In this document: positions 5,733-7,906 of the stretch, piece after piece | Position numbering within the stretch: the stretch's first letter is position 1 | How the letters are laid out: each line of letters opens with the position of its first letter | Assembly: GCA_027619145.1 (NCBI GenBank) | Contig: JAQCGA010000166.1 | Coordinates: forward strand, 1-7,906 | Reading direction: 5' to 3' | Origin: a bacterium | GTDB lineage: Bacteria > Latescibacterota > UBA2968 > GCA-2709665 | DNA: 7,906 bases | Program-made: the position numbers and the translations under genes | The notes under the pieces: model-generated | What the model saw: only the letters and a program-made list of their open reading frames with translations | Told to the model about the DNA's origin: nothing | Database searches by the model: none

Positions 5733-7025
5733 TTACAGGTTGGGGAAAGGGAAGGCGATGACGTCGCGGATGGTGGGTGCACCGGATAACAACATGACCA
5801 GCCGATCCAGGCCCAGGGCAATGCCACCGGAAGGAGGCATGCCGCTTTCGAGGGCGGCGAGAAAGGTTTCATCTACAGGATAAGCGGGGTTGCCCTCGCT
5901 CAGGCGCTGGGCTGCTTCGGCTTCGAGGCGGGCGCGTTGTTCGTGCGGGTCGTTGAGTTCGGTAAATGCGTTGGCGAGTTCAATTCCTGCAATATAGACC
6001 TCGAAACGTTCGGCCAGGTCTGGCCTGCCGGGTTTGCGTTTGGCCAGGGCGGCCATGGAGGCGGGATAATCTGTGAGGAAAATCGGCTGGGGGCTACCCA
6101 GGCGGCGTTCCACGCCATCCAGAAATACTTTAAAAAACGCCAGTTCGAAAGGGTCGTCTGGAGAAACACCGGTATGTCCTTTTGCACGGGCTTCCTGGAT
6201 GAAGGCGGGCAGGTCTACGGTTGGGTCGGTTTGGATTTTGGCATAGTAGACCAGGGCTTCTCGTACGGAAATGCGCGGCCAGGGGGGGGTGAGATCCACT
6301 GCCTGATTTTGAGAGGTGATGTGCGGCCCTCCGGTCAATTCGCAGGCCAGGTGGTGGATCAGGGCTTCGGTGTCTGCCATGATGGTTTTGTAATCGGCGT
6401 ACGCCCGGTACCATTCCAGAATGGTGAACTCGGGGTTGTGCATTGGGCCTGCGGCTTCGTGGCGGAAGGCTTTGCAGATTTGGTAGATGTTTTCGAAGCC
6501 GGCTGCAAGGAGGCGTTTCATGGCGTATTCGGGGGAGGTGGGGAGATAGAGGCGCTGGTTTTGTCCGCTGTCTGTAAACGAGGTTTCAAAGGCGACGAGA
6601 TGCGGTTCCATGCCGGGACAGCGGACGAGGAGCGGGGTTTCAACTTCGAGGAAACCGTTGCGTTCGAAGAAGTTCCGGGTTTGTGAGAGGAGTTGGGCGC
6701 GCAGGCGCAGGTTGTGGCGGGTTTGCCGGGCAGGTATTTCAGGCGGTGTGCGGTGTGCGGGCGCGAGAATGCGGAAAGCGGAAACCTGGAAAACAGGTGG
6801 CTCCCAGATGCCGTCGAGCTCTACAATGTCTGGATTTTGAGGCAGGTTGAGAGAGATAGAGGAAAGGGGTACTGTGCCACATTCGTCTGTAAGACATACG
6901 GTTCCATCTGGCGTATAGGATAGGCGCCCGGCCAGGGTTGCTGTGCATTTCGGTTGGAGTTCTGAGATGTGGTGCGTGCGTGTGCAGCGAGCTGGATATT
7001 GAGGAGATGGACCGGGTGTGGGCAT
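5733..7025 (-). CDS. epmA: EF-P--lysine ligase, EpmA (GenX/PoxA) type with an added N-terminal domain
   Basis: The catalytic part (about 101-430) matches EpmA along its length: class II motif 1 region FLEVETPLLV (125-134), LPTSPEYAMKRLL (161-173), motif 2 FRHEAAGPMHNPEFTILEWY (187-206), ERFEVYIAGIELANAF (339-354) and motif 3 GIALGLDRLVML (401-412). EpmA, a LysRS paralogue without the tRNA anticodon domain, activates lysine, preferring (R)-beta-lysine, and attaches it to a conserved lysine of elongation factor P, which eases stalling at proline runs. Ala403 falls where Escherichia coli EpmA has the Ala that favours beta-lysine and LysRS has Gly. At 430 residues it is about 100 longer than the E. 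coli protein (about 325). The extra N-terminus (about 18-92) has a beta-strand pattern (ATLAGRLSY, GTVCLTDECGTVPL, DIVELDGIW, FQVSAFRIL) like a short OB fold. The ATG (7023-7025) has no strong Shine-Dalgarno, but no other ATG lies upstream of the catalytic domain. It follows the phosphatase-like gene by nine bases. EF-P itself and EpmB are not in the window. Confidence 0.92.
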   Translation of the reverse strand: MPTPGPSPQYPARCTRTHHISELQPKCTATLAGRLSYTPDGTVCLTDECGTVPLSSISLNLPQNPDIVELDGIWEPPVFQVSAFRILAPAHRTPPEIPARQTRHNLRLRAQLLSQTRNFFERNGFLEVETPLLVRCPGMEPHLVAFETSFTDSGQNQRLYLPTSPEYAMKRLLAAGFENIYQICKAFRHEAAGPMHNPEFTILEWYRAYADYKTIMADTEALIHHLACELTGGPHITSQNQAVDLTPPWPRISVREALVYYAKIQTDPTVDLPAFIQEARAKGHTGVSPDDPFELAFFKVFLDGVERRLGSPQPIFLTDYPASMAALAKRKPGRPDLAERFEVYIAGIELANAFTELNDPHEQRARLEAEAAQRLSEGNPAYPVDETFLAALESGMPPSGGIALGLDRLVMLLSGAPTIRDVIAFPFPNL

Positions 7026-7034
7026 ATAAGATAC

Positions 7035-7670
7035 TCAGGGGGTGGAAGGCATACCGGCCAGGTGCGCCGTATCATTGAGGCGAACAACCGTCTTTTCGCC
7101 AGCTTCGATCCGTATGTGGTGCATGGAAATCGCGTCGCAAACAAAATAAGGCCGATCCGAGGTTTGCCATGTGTAGCCCATTAACACCATGAGATAGGAG
7201 ACAATGGGGCCGCCGTGCGTAACGACTACAATTTGCTGGCCGGAATGTTTTGTAACAATCTGGTTCAGCGTACGTTCCACGCGGGCAAGGAGATCTGTGC
7301 CAGATTCTCCTCCCGGGAGGCGTTCGGTCGCCGAGATTCCGCCCTGGCGGATGAGATCTGGGTACTGTTCAAGGGCTTCTTTGTAGGAGAGCTCGGCCAG
7401 TTTCCCACTGTCAATTTCGCGCAACCCGGGTTCCGGGACGGCAACAGTTTTTACCATTTGGGCGAGGATGTCTGCGGTTTCTCGGGCCCGTTGCAGAGGG
7501 CTGGTATAGAGCGCGTCCACGTTGAAATTTGTGCGGAGCCGGTCGCCCAGAAGCAGAGCCTGGCGGGCACCTGTGGTAGAAAGGGAGACGTCTGACCACC
7601 AGCCGAAGCGTCCGTCGCCCTGTTGCAGCGCGGATTGTCCGTGGCAGACCAGAATGAGGTCCGTTGGCAT
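7035..7670 (-). CDS. Histidine phosphatase superfamily (phosphoglycerate mutase-like) protein with Cys in place of the RHG arginine
   Basis: The product is 211 residues, typical of small cytosolic histidine phosphatases (GpmB, CobC and related broad phosphatases). Most signature parts are visible: phospho-acceptor His10 in LVCHGQS (7-13), Arg61 in TSPLQRARETA (56-66), the acid Glu85 in LREIDSGKLAEL (83-94), PGGES (119-123) and second catalytic His152 in VVTHGGPI (149-156). The odd point is Cys9 (codon TGC): nearly all members have Arg before this His, part of the phosphate pocket. Activity may be reduced or changed, so I do not assign a substrate or call it a glycolytic mutase. GGAGG (7680-7684), nine bases before the ATG at 7668-7670, gives a clear start. 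It is the first gene of a three-gene unit with the EpmA-type ligase and the dehydrogenase. Confidence 0.88.
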   Translation of the reverse strand: MPTDLILVCHGQSALQQGDGRFGWWSDVSLSTTGARQALLLGDRLRTNFNVDALYTSPLQRARETADILAQMVKTVAVPEPGLREIDSGKLAELSYKEALEQYPDLIRQGGISATERLPGGESGTDLLARVERTLNQIVTKHSGQQIVVVTHGGPIVSYLMVLMGYTWQTSDRPYFVCDAISMHHIRIEAGEKTVVRLNDTAHLAGMPSTP

Positions 7671-7679
7671 AGATTGTTT

Positions 7680-7684
7680 CCTCC
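7680..7684 (-). promoter_or_regulatory. Strong ribosome binding site of the phosphatase-like gene
   Basis: GGAGG lies nine bases upstream of the ATG at 7668-7670. It is the best Shine-Dalgarno in the window and fixes the start of the first gene in its unit. Confidence 0.75.
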
Positions 7685-7692
7685 AGACGAGG

Positions 7693-7721
7693 AATATAGG
7701 CTAAGCGGGCGTTGCAAGCAA
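7693..7721 (-). promoter_or_regulatory. Sigma-70-type promoter candidate for the phosphatase-epmA-dehydrogenase unit
   Basis: On the minus strand -35 TTGCTT (7716-7721, three of six) is followed by a 17-base spacer and -10 TATATT (7693-7698, five of six). Transcription would start near 7685-7687, just before the GGAGG, leaving a very short leader. The -10 context GCCTATATT is identical to that of the two-component operon promoter. Confidence 0.55.
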
Positions 7722-7785
7722 TAAAACAACGAATGAGAAGGTGCGGAACGAACCGGAAAAACCGGGGTAAGTGCTTGAAAAAACC

Positions 7786-7815
7786 TTGTCATTCGGGGTA
7801 AATTTTCTTTATATT
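7786..7815 (+). promoter_or_regulatory. Plus-strand promoter candidate for a divergent gene beyond the right edge
   Basis: TTGTCA (7786-7791, five of six) and TATATT (7810-7815, five of six) lie 18 bases apart on the plus strand. The DNA from about 7800 to 7867 is markedly AT-rich, and a further TTGACA occurs at 7845-7850 without a well-placed -10. No coding frame of useful length starts before the window ends at 7906; GGGGAG at 7897-7902 could be a ribosome binding site for a start just outside. Apart from these promoters I see nothing in 7722-7906. Confidence 0.4.
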
Positions 7816-7906
7816 AGAATGGTTGAATATTTTCAGGTAAAAATTTGACAGATTATATTTATATAAGTTGCTGCAGAAGACCCTGAAGTTAAGACTGGGG
7901 AGTAAG

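Noticed and set aside
5937..6686. Open frame of 249 codons on the plus strand
   Set aside because: It lies opposite the well-conserved EpmA catalytic domain and resembles no family; a shadow frame.
7738..7770. CCGG-A5-CCGG symmetry upstream of the phosphatase-like gene
   Set aside because: The arms are only 4 bp; not distinguishable from chance.
7819..7848. Tiny plus-strand frame beginning ATGGTTGAA
   Set aside because: It stops after nine codons and has no ribosome binding site.

Overview
This 7,906-base window is bacterial chromosomal DNA with seven genes, all read from the minus strand and packed into three transcription units. The minus strand holds long intact reading frames, GGAGG/AAGGA-type ribosome binding sites, and promoter candidates close to the sigma-70 consensus with TATATT as the -10 element. 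A sigma-54-dependent activator and an EpmA-type lysine ligase point to a Gram-negative-type bacterium with sigma-54 and post-translationally modified EF-P. Coding GC looks moderate (low to mid fifties percent, by eye). I see no marker that fixes the phylum; a poorly cultured environmental lineage is a guess. There is no sign of a mobile element, CRISPR array, rRNA or tRNA.

Reading in the direction of transcription, from the right edge leftward: unit 1 (7670 to 4959) encodes a histidine-phosphatase/phosphoglycerate-mutase-like protein, an EpmA-type EF-P lysine ligase with an extra N-terminal domain, and a FabG-like short-chain dehydrogenase. The gaps are 9 and 24 bases and a promoter candidate lies just upstream. 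Unit 2 (4682 to 985) is a signalling operon: a stand-alone response regulator with a coiled coil and a Pro/Glu/Lys tail, a small helical protein that overlaps it by 17 bases, a soluble PAS histidine kinase, and an NtrC-family sigma-54 activator. It starts from a promoter candidate near 4871-4899, has a leader of roughly 180 bases, and ends at a perfect 21-bp hairpin (922-967). Unit 3 starts from a near-consensus promoter (880-907) and runs off the left edge with the N-terminal half of a PurF-type amidophosphoribosyltransferase.

Unit 2 is the most interesting part. One soluble kinase sits with two receivers: one on a transcription activator whose receiver has KGC in place of the usual KPF, and one on a protein with no output domain but a charged tail. 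With the small FlgN/FliT-like helical protein, this resembles the soluble kinase/sigma-54 activator pairs that control flagellar genes (FlrB-FlrC, FlgS-FlgR). No flagellar structural gene is in view, so that role is inference. Unit 1 mixes translation-factor modification with two metabolic enzymes of unknown substrate. Its phosphatase-like member has Cys where the family signature has the phosphate-binding Arg. At the right edge an AT-rich intergenic region carries a plus-strand promoter candidate, suggesting a divergent gene beyond the window.
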